From contig NC_135219.1 of the NCBI RefSeq assembly GCF_052324685.1, positions 20,344,985 to 20,408,984 on the forward strand: a DNA stretch of 64,000 bases, read 5' to 3'. Each line of letters opens with the position of its first letter. Positions within the stretch are counted from its first letter, which is position 1. The stretch is from Brachyhypopomus gauderio (Eukaryota; Chordata; Actinopteri; Gymnotiformes; Hypopomidae). A program made the position numbers and the translations under genes. Below are positions 45,418 through 56,392 of the stretch, one piece after another. The notes beneath the pieces were generated by a model. That model worked only from the letters and a program-made list of their open reading frames with translations, was not told the DNA's origin and ran no database searches.

Positions 45418-47430
45418 ATGGATAATATTAAGGGTTTGGAGGATTATTTGGTTGATACTATGGAGAAACGTGCTGTGCCGAAAATGAGGTCGGACACGGT
45501 GGTGTATGTAAAAAAATGTTTTGAGAAGATGCGATCCGAAGGGTTGTGGCCAGACCCGGACGATCGTGGCGTGTGTCAGGTTGATTGGGAGCACATCGAG
45601 AAGCATTGGGTCACACAAGTCAATAAAGAGAAAAAAAGATTAGAGGCTAGCGGACCTTTAACTAAGCAAAAGCGCAAAAGCCAGCTGGAAGAAGCTGAAA
45701 CGTATTTGTCGTATGTGAGAACATTTCGGAAAATATGTCAGAAGACTAACGATAAAGAACGAGTTGAAACCAAAACAACAGAACCCCCAGTGCCCCCTCC
45801 CAATGCAGCGATGATAGCGCCTGCGTCTGTGGGAGAAATGAGTGACGTCGATGTGGACGGGGTTTCTGCACGTCCAAAATCAGTGAGAGAGCGTGAATGT
45901 GAAGAGGGGAGACAAGTGATTAAAGTTGTCAGTGATGTGGCTATGGATAAAATGGAGGATAGACTGACGAGGCTTGAAGACTGTGTGGGCGAGAAAACTA
46001 GAGAAACCGAGTTAGATAATACATTGCAAAGAATTGAACGGCATATGGCTGAGAGTTTGAGTCTGAGTGGCCTCACCCGATTAGAACAGACGTTGGACAG
46101 AGCGGAGAGAGTGTTCTGTGATGTGGAGAAAGCCATAAGGCATGTGAGACAGTTAGAGAAATGCGCTGTGGATGATAAAAGGAGAGATAGAGGTGTGTCT
46201 GACTGCAGAAATAAACTGATTGTGACTGGAAAAAATTTAGAATGGGAAATGGAGAGTGGCGAGGGTGGGGCGAGCAGACGAGTAAAAACTCCCCCTCCAG
46301 AGAGGAGCGAAGTGGGAGATGAATGTCTTAACCTGACCGACTCCGAGCAATGGGTGAGGGTGTACACAGCTGGGGATAGGTTGGGTTTGGGAGATATAAA
46401 GACATTGTTTAAAGCTATGGGAGTTTTGAATATACTGTCCACAGCCCACGAGGCCCCGTTCGGTAGAATAAGAAGTGCTTTGTGGGGACAGCTGAGATTG
46501 CAGAATCAGGACACGTTTGACACGGCAGCCTTGTCAGGGGTCAAACCTAAAGAAGATGAAGACCCGATGTCGTACTTAGACAGGTGCAAAGAGACCTGGC
46601 AAGCTAAAACTGGCGTTAGGCATGATAAATCAATCCCAGTGCGGGCTATGTACAGAGCAGCGGTCGTGGCGAGTTTATCTGAGGGAGTGCAAACGAAACT
46701 GAAAGATGTGGTCGCGCTGGCTCAAAAGCAAGAATATGAGTGGGAAGCTACAATTACACACCATATGAAGCGTGAGGCAGAGAAGGGCGAGAACACCGAT
46801 AAGTTGATGAAAGATGCATTACTCAAGTTGTTAAAAGATAAGGATAATTCAAAGCCTAAAAAGCCATTGGTGTCAAAGGAAGACACTTCTGTACAGGTAG
46901 CGGCCGTAGAGCCGCCCGCACAATCAGTGATGCAACCCATACAACCCATAATGCAACCTTATGTTATGCCACAACAGGTCAACAGCTGGGCGGTGCAACC
47001 ACAGCCCGGGTACTACACCCAGACAGGCCCATACCGAGGCAGAGGCAGGGCCAAAGGTAGGTTCAGGGGAGGCAGAGTAGGGAACTTCCAAACCACACAA
47101 GGCAACGGCTGTTTTGGTTGTGGCCAGATGGGCCACTGGGCAAGAGACTCCCCGATGACGCAGCAGCAACAGCCAATGCAGTACCAGCAACCAATGCAGT
47201 ATCAGCAGCAGCAACCAATGCAGTACCAGCAACCAACGCAGTACCAGCAGCCAATACAATACCAGCAACCAATGCAGTACCAGCAACCAACACAGTACCA
47301 GCAGCCAATACAATACCAGCAACAAATACCCCAAAATTTAAATTACCCGCAGAAACCCGCCCTCACTCAAGGACAACAGGTTGTGCCTCCTGGAATGCAG
47401 TACATGCCAGCGCCACCTGGTGGCCAATGA
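45418..47430 (+). CDS. gag: ERV Gag polyprotein, 670 aa
   Basis: The frame is open from ATG 45418 to TGA 47428-47430. The N-terminal part is a charged helical matrix-like region. A capsid-like helical part lies at about residues 320-480 (DPMSYLDRCKETWQAKTG). A nucleocapsid-like Arg/Gly stretch (RGRGRAKGRFRGGR) precedes one zinc knuckle in which C565, C568 and H573 are present but the fourth ligand is Ser578, so the knuckle is incomplete. The last 90 residues are a Gln/Pro/Tyr-rich tandem repeat (units of QPMQYQQ), which is unusual. There is no internal break. The same frame continues past the TGA into protease, consistent with readthrough expression. Confidence 0.88.
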   Translation: MDNIKGLEDYLVDTMEKRAVPKMRSDTVVYVKKCFEKMRSEGLWPDPDDRGVCQVDWEHIEKHWVTQVNKEKKRLEASGPLTKQKRKSQLEEAETYLSYVRTFRKICQKTNDKERVETKTTEPPVPPPNAAMIAPASVGEMSDVDVDGVSARPKSVRERECEEGRQVIKVVSDVAMDKMEDRLTRLEDCVGEKTRETELDNTLQRIERHMAESLSLSGLTRLEQTLDRAERVFCDVEKAIRHVRQLEKCAVDDKRRDRGVSDCRNKLIVTGKNLEWEMESGEGGASRRVKTPPPERSEVGDECLNLTDSEQWVRVYTAGDRLGLGDIKTLFKAMGVLNILSTAHEAPFGRIRSALWGQLRLQNQDTFDTAALSGVKPKEDEDPMSYLDRCKETWQAKTGVRHDKSIPVRAMYRAAVVASLSEGVQTKLKDVVALAQKQEYEWEATITHHMKREAEKGENTDKLMKDALLKLLKDKDNSKPKKPLVSKEDTSVQVAAVEPPAQSVMQPIQPIMQPYVMPQQVNSWAVQPQPGYYTQTGPYRGRGRAKGRFRGGRVGNFQTTQGNGCFGCGQMGHWARDSPMTQQQQPMQYQQPMQYQQQQPMQYQQPTQYQQPIQYQQPMQYQQPTQYQQPIQYQQQIPQNLNYPQKPALTQGQQVVPPGMQYMPAPPGGQ

Positions 47431-47781
47431 AGCTGCCCGATGTCCGGTTCCCCCACATGCAGTGAACCAGTTGTATGTCTATTGGTAGAGGAGGGGCCAG
47501 TGGAGTTTTTAGTCGACACGGGAGCCACCACGTCAGTCTTAACAGACAGGAAGTGGAAAGGCTACTTGTTGAAAATGTCACTATCCACTACTGGATTTCA
47601 GGGAAAAACCACACTGCAGCCACTGACTGTGCCCTTAAAGGTGTCAGTGGGCTCAGGCCCACAGGTCGAGCACACATTTTTATTTTCAGAACAACGCCCA
47701 AGCAATCTGTTAGGTAGAGATTTATTATGTCAATTTTCAGCTATTATTGAATTGAATGCACACCGAGTGAAGGTAAATTAG
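47431..47781 (+). CDS. pro: ERV aspartic protease
   Basis: This lies in the same frame as gag, straight after the TGA. It contains the retropepsin active site FLVDTGATTSVL and the second conserved block LLGRDLL, at normal spacing for one retropepsin subunit. It ends at a TAG (47779-47781). In an intact relative it would continue into pol, so this stop or a nearby frameshift is probably a later break. Confidence 0.85.
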   Translation, partial: SCPMSGSPTCSEPVVCLLVEEGPVEFLVDTGATTSVLTDRKWKGYLLKMSLSTTGFQGKTTLQPLTVPLKVSVGSGPQVEHTFLFSEQRPSNLLGRDLLCQFSAIIELNAHRVKVN

Positions 47782-48897
47782 CTGTCTCTGTCACTAACCA
47801 CGATGAGCACCTCAGAATACTCAACAAGCAGCAGACGGCCGAGCTCACATTTACTGGGCTACATTACAACACCCTGAGGAACAAGCAACTGCTAAAAATT
47901 TGCTTTACACGTTCAATTTATGGAAACCATGGTTTATGTCAATTCAGAGTATGACACCACCAATAGACAGTACACACTGCACTTTTAATTATGTAAGAGG
48001 GGAAGATGGGGTTTATGGACAGCTGTGGAATAACATTGAAGGTCAATTACAGAATATAATTTGTGAGTCAAGGATTGTTGGACCTGAAGGTGTGGCTGCA
48101 CTAGTTGTGTTAACAGGAGAGCAGATGACGTATTGGAGAAACCCGGACCAGCAGGATTCACTACCACATGTCTCACTGTTGGTCTCGGCTGGACACGAAC
48201 CTCGTGAGCTGGGTCCCATGCTGGCCACTGCCATTAAAGAACAGTTTCGCCCAACCTGTCTGCCAGGGGTAGAGGGTACGTCGGATGGTAAGTACTGGAG
48301 AGTCGCATGTGACACCAGTGACTTGGCGTACTTCTGTAAGCAGCCCCTGTCAGCCACACACGGCAGAGCACTGTTGGATCACCCCCAGGCCAAGGAACAA
48401 CTAGAGACGGTCCCAGACAACTTGTGGACCACAACAAAGGTAGGTGTAGGATGTGCATCACACCACATGGCTCCTATTAGGTTAAAGCCAGGCGAAGCAA
48501 TCATTAATCAGCCACAGTACCGAATCAAGCCAGAAGCCATGGCAGGTATTACAGAAACTATTGAAGATTTGATTAAAGGTGGAGTTCTGAAACCCACAAC
48601 GTCACCATGGAACACGCCCATATTACCTGTAAAAAAAAACCTGGAAAAGATGAGTACCGTATGGTGCATGACTTGAGGCGCATTAATGATGTCACTGTAA
48701 CTGAGAACATACCAGTACTTGACCCCTATCGATCTTTGCAGAACCTGTCGACTGAACACTGCAGCTTTTCATGTATTGATTTAGCTAATGCTTTCTTTTC
48801 TATACCAATAGATGAGAATGTGCAAGACATTTTTGCTTTCACTTTCAAAGGCCAGCAGTACACATACAACAGGCTACCTCAAGGTTACAAAGATTAG
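47782..48897 (+). pseudogene. pol: ERV pol fragment: start of reverse transcriptase
   Basis: The first part is open from about 47900 to 48676 in a different frame from protease and reaches the RT fingers (IEDLIKGGVLKPTTSPWNTP). A shift at an A-run near 48631-48640 moves coding to another frame (YRMVHDLRRIND, FSCIDLANAFFSIPID, YNRLPQGYKD). Sequence then switches abruptly to envelope at about 48890. The catalytic DD block, RNase H and integrase are absent. No polymerase could be made from this copy. Confidence 0.85.
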
Positions 48898-49680
48898 ACT
48901 GGAGAACTGCGGGGTAGCCAATGCCTCATACAGAGGATGTGATTTGTACATATGCTGGACCTATCACGTTAATGCGGCCTGTCAAGGAAGGGGAAGTTTC
49001 TATAGCGCAGACTGGTGCCCTGGTTGGGGGTCAGTGATAAAGTACTCTGGGAGATGGAAGCCGACATTAGGAGATAAGAAGGGTAACCCGTCCACGACCT
49101 CTCTGAGGAAATGGTGGGACGGTGTGTCGTTTCAGCGAGATTATCACATGTCCCAAAATCCAGTAACTTTGTCTGTCAAATGGAATGGACAGATATGGGG
49201 TAATAACAGACCGCTGTACTTCACCCTGGGGGTGGAACAATCAGGACGTGACATATGGGGAATAATTAAGATCAGCTATTTAGCCAAAGCCAAGCCGCTC
49301 AGCCCAGCAAAACCAGAGGCAGAAATAGAAGAGGTGGAACATTCAGCAGACAAATTCACTCTAACCACAGACTTTACTAAATTATCATCACAACAGTTAA
49401 TAGAATTAGCAACCGGTTACAGTGGCTCCAACTTGTGGTTGTCATGGCTAGAACAAAACAGTAGAGAAAATGGGTTAGAAGGTTGTGTGTGGCCTGTGCA
49501 GCGGCCCGACCCGCGTTGATGACCTCACCAGCCCCGCTGAATCCTGAAACAGATCCAGTAGGATATCAGTGCATGTTGAATTTAACTAAGGTGAAAAGTA
49601 TTACGACCCCAAATTGTTCCAGGCTGGACAGTATTTTTCCGTACGTCAAAAATTTGCTCCTTTCGTGCTAGTGAAACTTA
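48890..49680 (+). pseudogene. env: ERV envelope surface-subunit remnant
   Basis: After the deletion junction the frame reads Cys- and Trp-rich sequence (CDLYICWTYHVNAAC, DWCPGWGSVIKYSGRWKP) up to a stop at 49519. Coding similarity moves to a second frame at about 49483-49671 and a third from about 49614. The signal peptide and N terminus are missing and there are at least two frame breaks. Identification rests on its position before the TM region and the Cys pattern. Confidence 0.7.
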
Positions 49681-50657
49681 CCGGGCAGTGCCAATGTTAT
49701 AACTTGACCGAGAAAGACACAATCATGAGTGTGGGAGAAATAGAGCCTGACTGGTGCAACGCCACAACGAAGGTGCCGGGGATAGGGAGAGTAGCCCGGG
49801 CAGGGATCTGGTGGTATTGCGGAGGGCATACTCTGTTGGCATTAATACCAGTAAAAGCTAGAGGAATCTGTGCCATGGTTAGACTAATCACACCAATAAC
49901 AATGATAGGGCTGAGGGAAATCACACCGCAACCAGTCACAGCCCAAGGGAGAAAGAAGCGTGATACCTTTGATTTGTCCATAGGATCCCCAACGTACATC
50001 GACTCCATAGGAGTGCCTCGGGGGGTTCCCAATGAATACAAGCTAGTTGATCAAATAGCCACGGGCTTTGAGAACATTCCAATCATATCAGCCTTATTTC
50101 CAGTAACACCGAACAAGAATGTAGATAGGATCAACTTTGTCCATTACAATGTACTGAGATTAACCAACCTAACGAGAGACGCAATAGAGGGGCTGAGCGA
50201 ACAACTGAGAGCTACCTCACTGATGGTCGTACAAAACAGAATGGCTCTAGACATGCTCCTGATGGAAAAAGGGGGTGTATGTTTTATGTTTGGCGACAAC
50301 TGTTGTACTTTTATTCCCAATAACACGGCGCCGGATGGGTCGGTGACCAGAGCCCTGGACGGCCTGAAGGCGTTATCTAAGGAGATGCAGGAGGCCTCAG
50401 GTATCAGTAACCCCATGGAGGAGTGGTTCACGAAGGTGTTTGGGAAATGGAAAGCACTAATTATGTCCTTGTTCATGTCTGTAGCAGTGTTTACTGCAAT
50501 TGTTGTTATTTGTGGATGTTGTTGTATACCGTGTATCAGATCTCTCGCCCAAAGGTTGATCACAGCCACGATAGAGAAGGGGGACACGAAGAACCCACCG
50601 CCACTGATGACGGCAGATGATGATGACCAATCATCCGAAGAAGACCATTCTGTGTGA
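49614..50657 (+). pseudogene. env: ERV envelope: end of SU plus full TM region
   Basis: This is an open frame of 347 codons but only the distal part of env. It holds a basic cleavage site (RKKR, residues 113-116), a helical ectodomain, the C-X6-CC motif (C223, C230, C231) typical of gamma-type TM proteins, a membrane anchor at about residues 281-305 followed by a Cys cluster, and an acidic tail ending EEDHSV. The upstream SU frame is broken, so no complete envelope precursor is encoded. Confidence 0.82.
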
Positions 50658-51137
50658 AAAACTTGTTGTTTTTTCTTAATTATGCTTGCTTTGTAGGTAT
50701 TGGCAGCGTCTACGACTGATGAAGAATGAAGACGCACCACACATTAGAGCACAACCAACAGCACATGAAAGTCAATCCACTAGTTTAAGAAGTAATTTGC
50801 ATGACACATGGGCACATTAATAGCACGGGTCGAGGTGATCTCCCACCAGGCGGGACCTGGGCCTCGTGGACTACGTCAAGTCACGAGACCGTGGGAGATG
50901 AAGGGGGGCATCTCCAAATAGTCTGAAAGGTCTCGGCCGCACGACTGGGGAGTGATCCAGAACCCACAAATCACGTAAAAGGACACATAGACATTGTACT
51001 AACTGAAACAGTCACACTATGAATGTATACACATACAGGGATTTTTATGATTGTCTTTCTTTAAAGAAGTGCACTGGGCTAGATAAAATTTTGTATTAGA
51101 CTAGAGTTAGACCAATGTTTTGGTCTACAAGGGGGAA

Positions 51138-51662
51138 TGTAAGGAAAAAGAAATTTAAAGGTGAATAACTTAATGTATCAACTTAATGTTTTTCAGGGAG
51201 ACTGTGGGAAAGCAGGAGTAAGGAGGCCTCAGTGGCCTTGAGGAGAACAGAAGGGGCCTATTCAGTGCAGGATGTGTAGCAAGCAGTTTTTAGATAACCA
51301 GGCAGACAGGCTAGGAGAGAGGAGCAGGTGAATTTCCATGGAGAGCAGCCAGGATTGGGGAGTTATCGAAACTTAGAGACAAGGAGTATGAAAGGGAGGA
51401 CATCGCCCAGCACGGGAGGCTTTTCGCTTGGACACTGCTGAGATCCACTTGGGTTAGGTAGATTCCTAGGCAACTAGCACCAGTGCACTGATGAGTTTGT
51501 ACCACGTGTATTTTGACTATTTTATACTCATTTATATTCCATATAAATTAATCTAAAAGAACTTTTGGTGTCAAGACTTTGTTTGGGCCACTCAGTCAAA
51601 ACCAGTCGGTTCATCGGGGTGGTGTTGGGGCCCGTCTGGGTACGGAGAAGAAAATCCCAACA
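51138..51662 (+). repeat. ERV 3' LTR
   Basis: It matches the 5' LTR at about 99% outside indels. It is preceded by a purine-rich acaagggggaa stretch (51127-51137), the expected polypurine tract, and followed by the TSD gttc. Confidence 0.95.
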
Positions 51663-51666
51663 GTTC

Positions 51667-52740
51667 CCAAATACATCGTTGTGAGAGTGAGTGGGGTCAG
51701 TGTGATACTCTTACCATTAACAATTCTCTATGTCTTAATACTTCTTGAAAACCAGACCTTGATCTGGAGCAGGTATTGTGAAGGGCAGTGTGTCCCCAGA
51801 AACGGAGAAGAAAGCTATTCTGAATATATGTTCTTAAGTATCCATCACTGAAAGATAGGCATTACATTTGGATAGATTAAAATGTGCAGTGAAACAGAAT
51901 GATGCAGTAGCACCATGATTTTGTTAATTACTCTATTTCAAACCATAACACACTGCTGATATAAAAGAACAAACTAGATTTATATTTTCGGTACCTCATG
52001 TGGTACCTAGATAGTGTGAGAAGACACTGGTTCATATTTCTACTCCTGTAATTCACATTCTGTTTTTTGTGCATTTCTTCCCTCAATGAAGAGGGAAGCT
52101 TAAAATATCCTGCAGAATTCTAAGAGCAAGAATGTGTGCAGCATTGCTACAATACTGCAACCCTCAAATGCAAGACAAATAAGAACTATTCATGTTCTTT
52201 TTAATCATGATCATTTTAATTTGTACACCATTATTTCAGATGGAGTGTTATCGACTTGTATCAAGGAGTTTTTACATCCCGCATACAAACGTCCATGACA
52301 TAGACCACCGACTTACACAGAAGTTGATCAGAATCAGAAACCTCATTATCTTTCTACTCAACCATACTAAACTTGAGAACATTGAAATGGATTTTCAGGT
52401 AGCAGGATGTCAGAGGCGGGATGGGTGCCAAATTAATTTTCAACTTAACTTTTTTTGACAAGGATGTACCTGAAATTAATTTCTCGTCTATTCACTAATC
52501 CTCACATAAACAGTTCTATAAAGAACGCTACAAATTGTAATTGTTTATTTTATAAACACGAGATTGTTTATATCGCATCACACGTAACTTTGTGTTACAT
52601 TTACCTTTGGGCCCACACACCGCAAAGTGGCTGGTAGTCTAAACATGACACTATACACATTACAACAGAGTGGGATTTTGGACATACCGTATATTGATAA
52701 AAGTAACACAGGAAGTGAATAAACATCAGCTGACGTAAAA
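51667..52740. other. Intergenic DNA between the ERV and ESCO2
   Basis: AT-rich sequence with no recognised exon or bounded element. It marks the right edge of the transposon-rich island. Confidence 0.45.
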
Positions 52741-52921
52741 AAGCAGCACGTGGCTGACGTCATTTCCGCCCATCCCTCCCCCCCCGCGTCTGAGAACGTT
52801 GCATTTGGCGCGCGGTTCAAAACAAACCCTCAAACCGCGGGTAAGAGGGCTCGAGACGGGTTCGGGAGTCCTGATAGTTGACACCCAGAAGAACAAACAA
52901 AGTATAAAGATTATTTATTCC
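52741..52921 (+). promoter_or_regulatory. ESCO2 promoter and non-coding first exon
   Basis: A CpG-rich block holds a perfect E2F-type site TTTGGCGC (52804-52811) and a reverse CHR element TTCAAA (52816-52821). Transcription probably starts just downstream. A splice donor (ttccg|gtgagt) at 52922 pairs with the acceptor before 53421, which makes exon 1 non-coding. E2F plus CHR fits S/G2 expression, which is known for this gene; function here is inferred. Confidence 0.6.
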
Positions 52922-53430
52922 GGTGAGTGCCTTATGTTTAGCAAGGATTATTTCTGGCTTTTCTGATTTATCATCGACACGTCTGAAGGATGTTAATTGT
53001 TGACATTCGCGCGCTTAATTGTCTCGAGACCAGTGCTAGGTAACTCGGTAGCAAGATGGCTACTCATTTATTAGCCAAGTGTTAATCGTAGGCTGAAGTC
53101 CTGTTATCTAAAGTGTTTTATATAGCGGTTTGGTTTTACATACTTATTTGAGGAAATTATCAGTGTGTACATGTCGAGGTATAAAATAAAAAATGAAATA
53201 GTCAGCTGTCTAGCTAGCTAAGCAACATGTCTAGCTAAGTGGGACTACTTAAAAGGTAAGAAATAGCTGACCTAGGTTAGTTTTACACAGAATGAACATT
53301 TGTAGTTCACTTTTATTTGTGCAACCGACTCAACAAGTCTTCAAAAACTTGTCAAAGATCTTGCTGGATGGTCATCTTAATCTAAATCCAGCTCGCTAAT
53401 TTTATACTTTCCTATTTCAGATCACACAAA

Positions 53431-54669
53431 ATGTCCAATTGTACAGCAAAGAAAAGAAAGCACTGTTCCCCTGATTCTGGAAGGTATGTGCAAGTGAAAA
53501 GTAATGCTATTGTGCATGTGTGCTTTGTATTTTACATTCCCGTTTAAAATGAAACATGTTCTCCCAGTAACCCAGCTAAGAAGAAACCAATGAGACAGGA
53601 GAATTATACAAGGAGAACATCATCTCGACAAAAGGAGAATTTGCAATCCCCACTTGAATCACCTGAAAGGACCCGTGCATCATCACGGTCTCCCAGAACA
53701 CCCAGAAAGATGCCAAGGATGTCCGCATTGGAATCCCCTCCTAAAAAAGCCTCACCTTTGAAACCCACAGTGGTAGCAGGGTCTTTTTACAGCAAACAGA
53801 AGCCCCTTTATCTCACACCCATTGAAAGAAAGGTGTTGAAGGAAACCAAATCACCTCCCTCCAAACCCAGCAATGGCCAGTCCTCACACTCTGTGACTGC
53901 AAGGAGGCCCATCAAATCTAAGACACCTAAAAACAAGCTTAATGCAAGTGGCAAAAACTCTGCCTTAAAAGACTACTTTGCATCCAAGACGAACACTAGC
54001 AGTTCTTCCAGAACACAGGAGGACCCGTCCATGAAGGTGGTTGATGACAAACCACACGGCTCCGTCATCTTTGGCAGTTTAAAGTCCAAAAGCAAGTTCC
54101 GGGTCATTGTGGGTGCTGCCTTCTTCAGCACTGGAAAAAAGCCCACTTCGATGTACAAAGTGCACACGCAGAAGACGAAACCCAAACAACCCGCAAGCGT
54201 GCAGAAGCCCACCACCCAGAAAACTGAAACGAAGACAGAAACAGCTGTAACGCTGAAGGATCGTTCCCCAGTGCGACACGCCGTCTTTGTGAACAAAGCA
54301 AGATCGGCTTCTAGTTTGCCCCCTGTAGTTGACCATGATGCTGCTGAGTGCAGTGAACAGATTCCGTCAAGCCCTTCTGACCCTAATGTCCTTCTGACAT
54401 ACGGCATTACAAAAGAATTAAGAGTCCTTGTACGGAAATCGGTGTCTCCTGTAAAATCCTGTGGCTCCAGCACTGATAACCATGTAAGTTCCAAGTTATG
54501 TTTATTAAACATTTGTTTTTTTCTTGTCATTTTTTAAAAATGCCATATTTGTTTCAATATCTAAAATATATTTTTGTAGGGCTTGTCCAAATGTCCAGCT
54601 TCTGACACACAATTCAACTGGAATGAAATTAGCCCCCCAGGCCAGGACAACTGTTCAGACAATGGTAAA

Positions 54670-54707
<38 letters not shown>

Positions 54708-56392
54708 CATTCATGAGGTAATCTATGCGTCTTCCTGTTTTCTCAGAAATGTCAGAACTGTACCCAATCTTTGGGACCAAAAGGTAAAATCCATTTCTTG
54801 CATATTGTTTAGACTTAGAACTAGACAACTGATTTTTTCGTTATCGTCCTGAGCAGTCCATCATTGAAGAAAATAAGGACACATTTTATTTACATTTTGT
54901 TTCCTGTTTTAGGCTTCAGAAGAAAGGTGGCCTTCCGTCCCCGTTGAACTGCAGCACGCCATCCGCCCTCAATGACACCCCAGCTCTCTTGGCCAAAGAG
55001 AGGAGTGCTCGCAGGAGGAAGGAGCTGAAGAAACAGTGTGATGATCAGCTCATTATTGTGAGTAGTGGAGACTGTAAGGTGCATGGCCCTGAACCCGCCC
55101 CCAGCCATGGGGCTGCTGTACAGACTGACGGGGGAATTGTTTCCTACGCAGGATGCTGGGCAGAAGCAGTTCGGTGCCACCACGTGCAGCTCCTGTGGCA
55201 TGCTGTACAGTGCAGACAGCCCAGAGGACAACTTCCAGCACACACAATTCCACCAGCGCTTCCTGGACACCATCAAGTTTGTGGTGAGGGCGTGATCTCC
55301 CTATAGCCACTCCCATCTCCTTCCCTGCTTAATACTGATTTATAATATATTCCTCTTTTTCTTTTCTGGTCTATGAAGGGCTGGAAGAAGGAGAGAGTTG
55401 TAGGTGAATTCTGGGATGGGAAGATCATCCTCGTCCTTCCCGACGACCCTAAATATGCGACTAAAAAGGTGCCTGGCTGTCCTTTGATATTTCACGTGTC
55501 CGTGTTGAGAGTGGCTTTCTGTGGAGTGGGTTAATTAGGATTAGCTCGTGCGTTAGTACGTGACCATGGATCTGCTGTTTCAGGCGGAGGACGTGAGGCG
55601 TATTGCAGATAGTGAGCTGGGCTTCCAGCAGGTCTCTCTCAGTAGCTCCAACACTGCCAAAACCTTTCTGTTCATCAATAGCGATAAGATGGTCGTGGGT
55701 TGCCTGGTGGCTGAGCCCATAAGACAGGTGAGCTTCCTCTTGATGAATAAAAAATATAATAGTTATAATTGTATTATTGTTTAAATTAAAGTTCATTTAT
55801 TGAATTTGACACCGAGTTTTCATAAATTGGCATCTGCTTCTTGTGAATATTGAGTTATGAAAATTACATAAATTATGAAGTCAGTTCATGTGAAGAATAA
55901 GTTTCTACTTAAATAGCTACTGTATTTGTTTTGGTTGTTTCTCAACAAGGTCACTGAACAGCTGGTTATTTCTTGTTGTTGGCCAGGCTTTCAGAGTTCT
56001 GGACCAGCCCGAGAAGCCAAAGGACTTGACCAAGGAGGACTTCATGGAACGCCACCGAACCTGGTGCTGCTCCACTGTGCCAGAGCGAGCCATCTGTGGA
56101 GTGAGTCGTATCTGGGTCTTCAGCCTGATGAGAAGGAAGGGCATTGCCACCTGCCTTCTAGACACAGTGAGGTGCGTTTGATGTACACCGACGTGTGCAC
56201 ACATACATGTACAAAGCAGGAGCAGGTTAACTGAATGGGCCATCTTTGTTTTTATGCAGGAATACATTCATGTATGGATGTCACCTAACAAAAGAAGAAA
56301 TTGCCTTCTCTGATCCCACCCCGGATGGAAAGCTGTTTGCAACTAAGTATTGTGGAACACCAACATTTTTGGTGTATAACTTCGTGGGCTAA
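53431..56392 (+). CDS. esco2: ESCO2, cohesin acetyltransferase (10 coding exons)
   Basis: Coding exons are 53431-53483, 53568-54483, 54580-54664, 54747-54783, 54913-55057, 55152-55283, 55379-55468, 55584-55727, 55987-56171 and 56260-56392. All are GT-AG and phase-consistent, summing to 1920 nt (639 aa plus stop; human is 601 aa). The long second coding exon encodes a disordered Lys/Ser/Pro-rich region with conserved boxes ([17 protein letters not shown] at about residue 90; [11 protein letters not shown]). Exon 55152 encodes the C2H2 finger ([16 protein letters not shown]). The last exons encode the GNAT acetyltransferase ([29 protein letters not shown]; ending YNFVG). The family acetylates SMC3 to establish sister-chromatid cohesion in S phase. 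ESCO2 is chosen over ESCO1 by its length and its PBK and CCDC25 neighbours. Confidence 0.95.
54672..54706. repeat. (GT)n microsatellite in an ESCO2 intron
   Basis: About 17 GT units lie directly after the donor of the 54580-54664 exon. The 82-bp intron is half repeat. Confidence 0.95.

Larger units (their letters stand above)
44405..51662 (+). mobile_element. Endogenous retrovirus, class-I-like, defective
   Basis: LTRs at 44405-44947 (543 bp) and 51138-51662 (525 bp) both start TGTAAGGAAAAAG and end CCCAACA. They differ by about five substitutions and a few indels (mainly an AT-rich stretch near 44813-44838). The 4-bp TSD gttc flanks the provirus (44401-44404 and 51663-51666). Gag, protease, the first part of RT and a TM envelope part can be read. 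The rest of RT, RNase H, integrase and the start of env are missing. The envelope plan and the stop codon between gag and protease suggest a gamma/epsilon-like relative. Several frame breaks make it non-functional. Confidence 0.93.

Noticed and set aside
45738-46442. Minus-strand 234-codon frame within ERV gag
   Set aside because: It lies entirely within the gag coding region, has Ser/Leu-rich shadow composition, and has no independent signals.
53590-54537. The ESCO2 long exon read as a single-exon gene running to 54537
   Set aside because: A GT donor at 54484 and the following phase-matched exons show the frame continues by splicing; the last 18 codons are intron.
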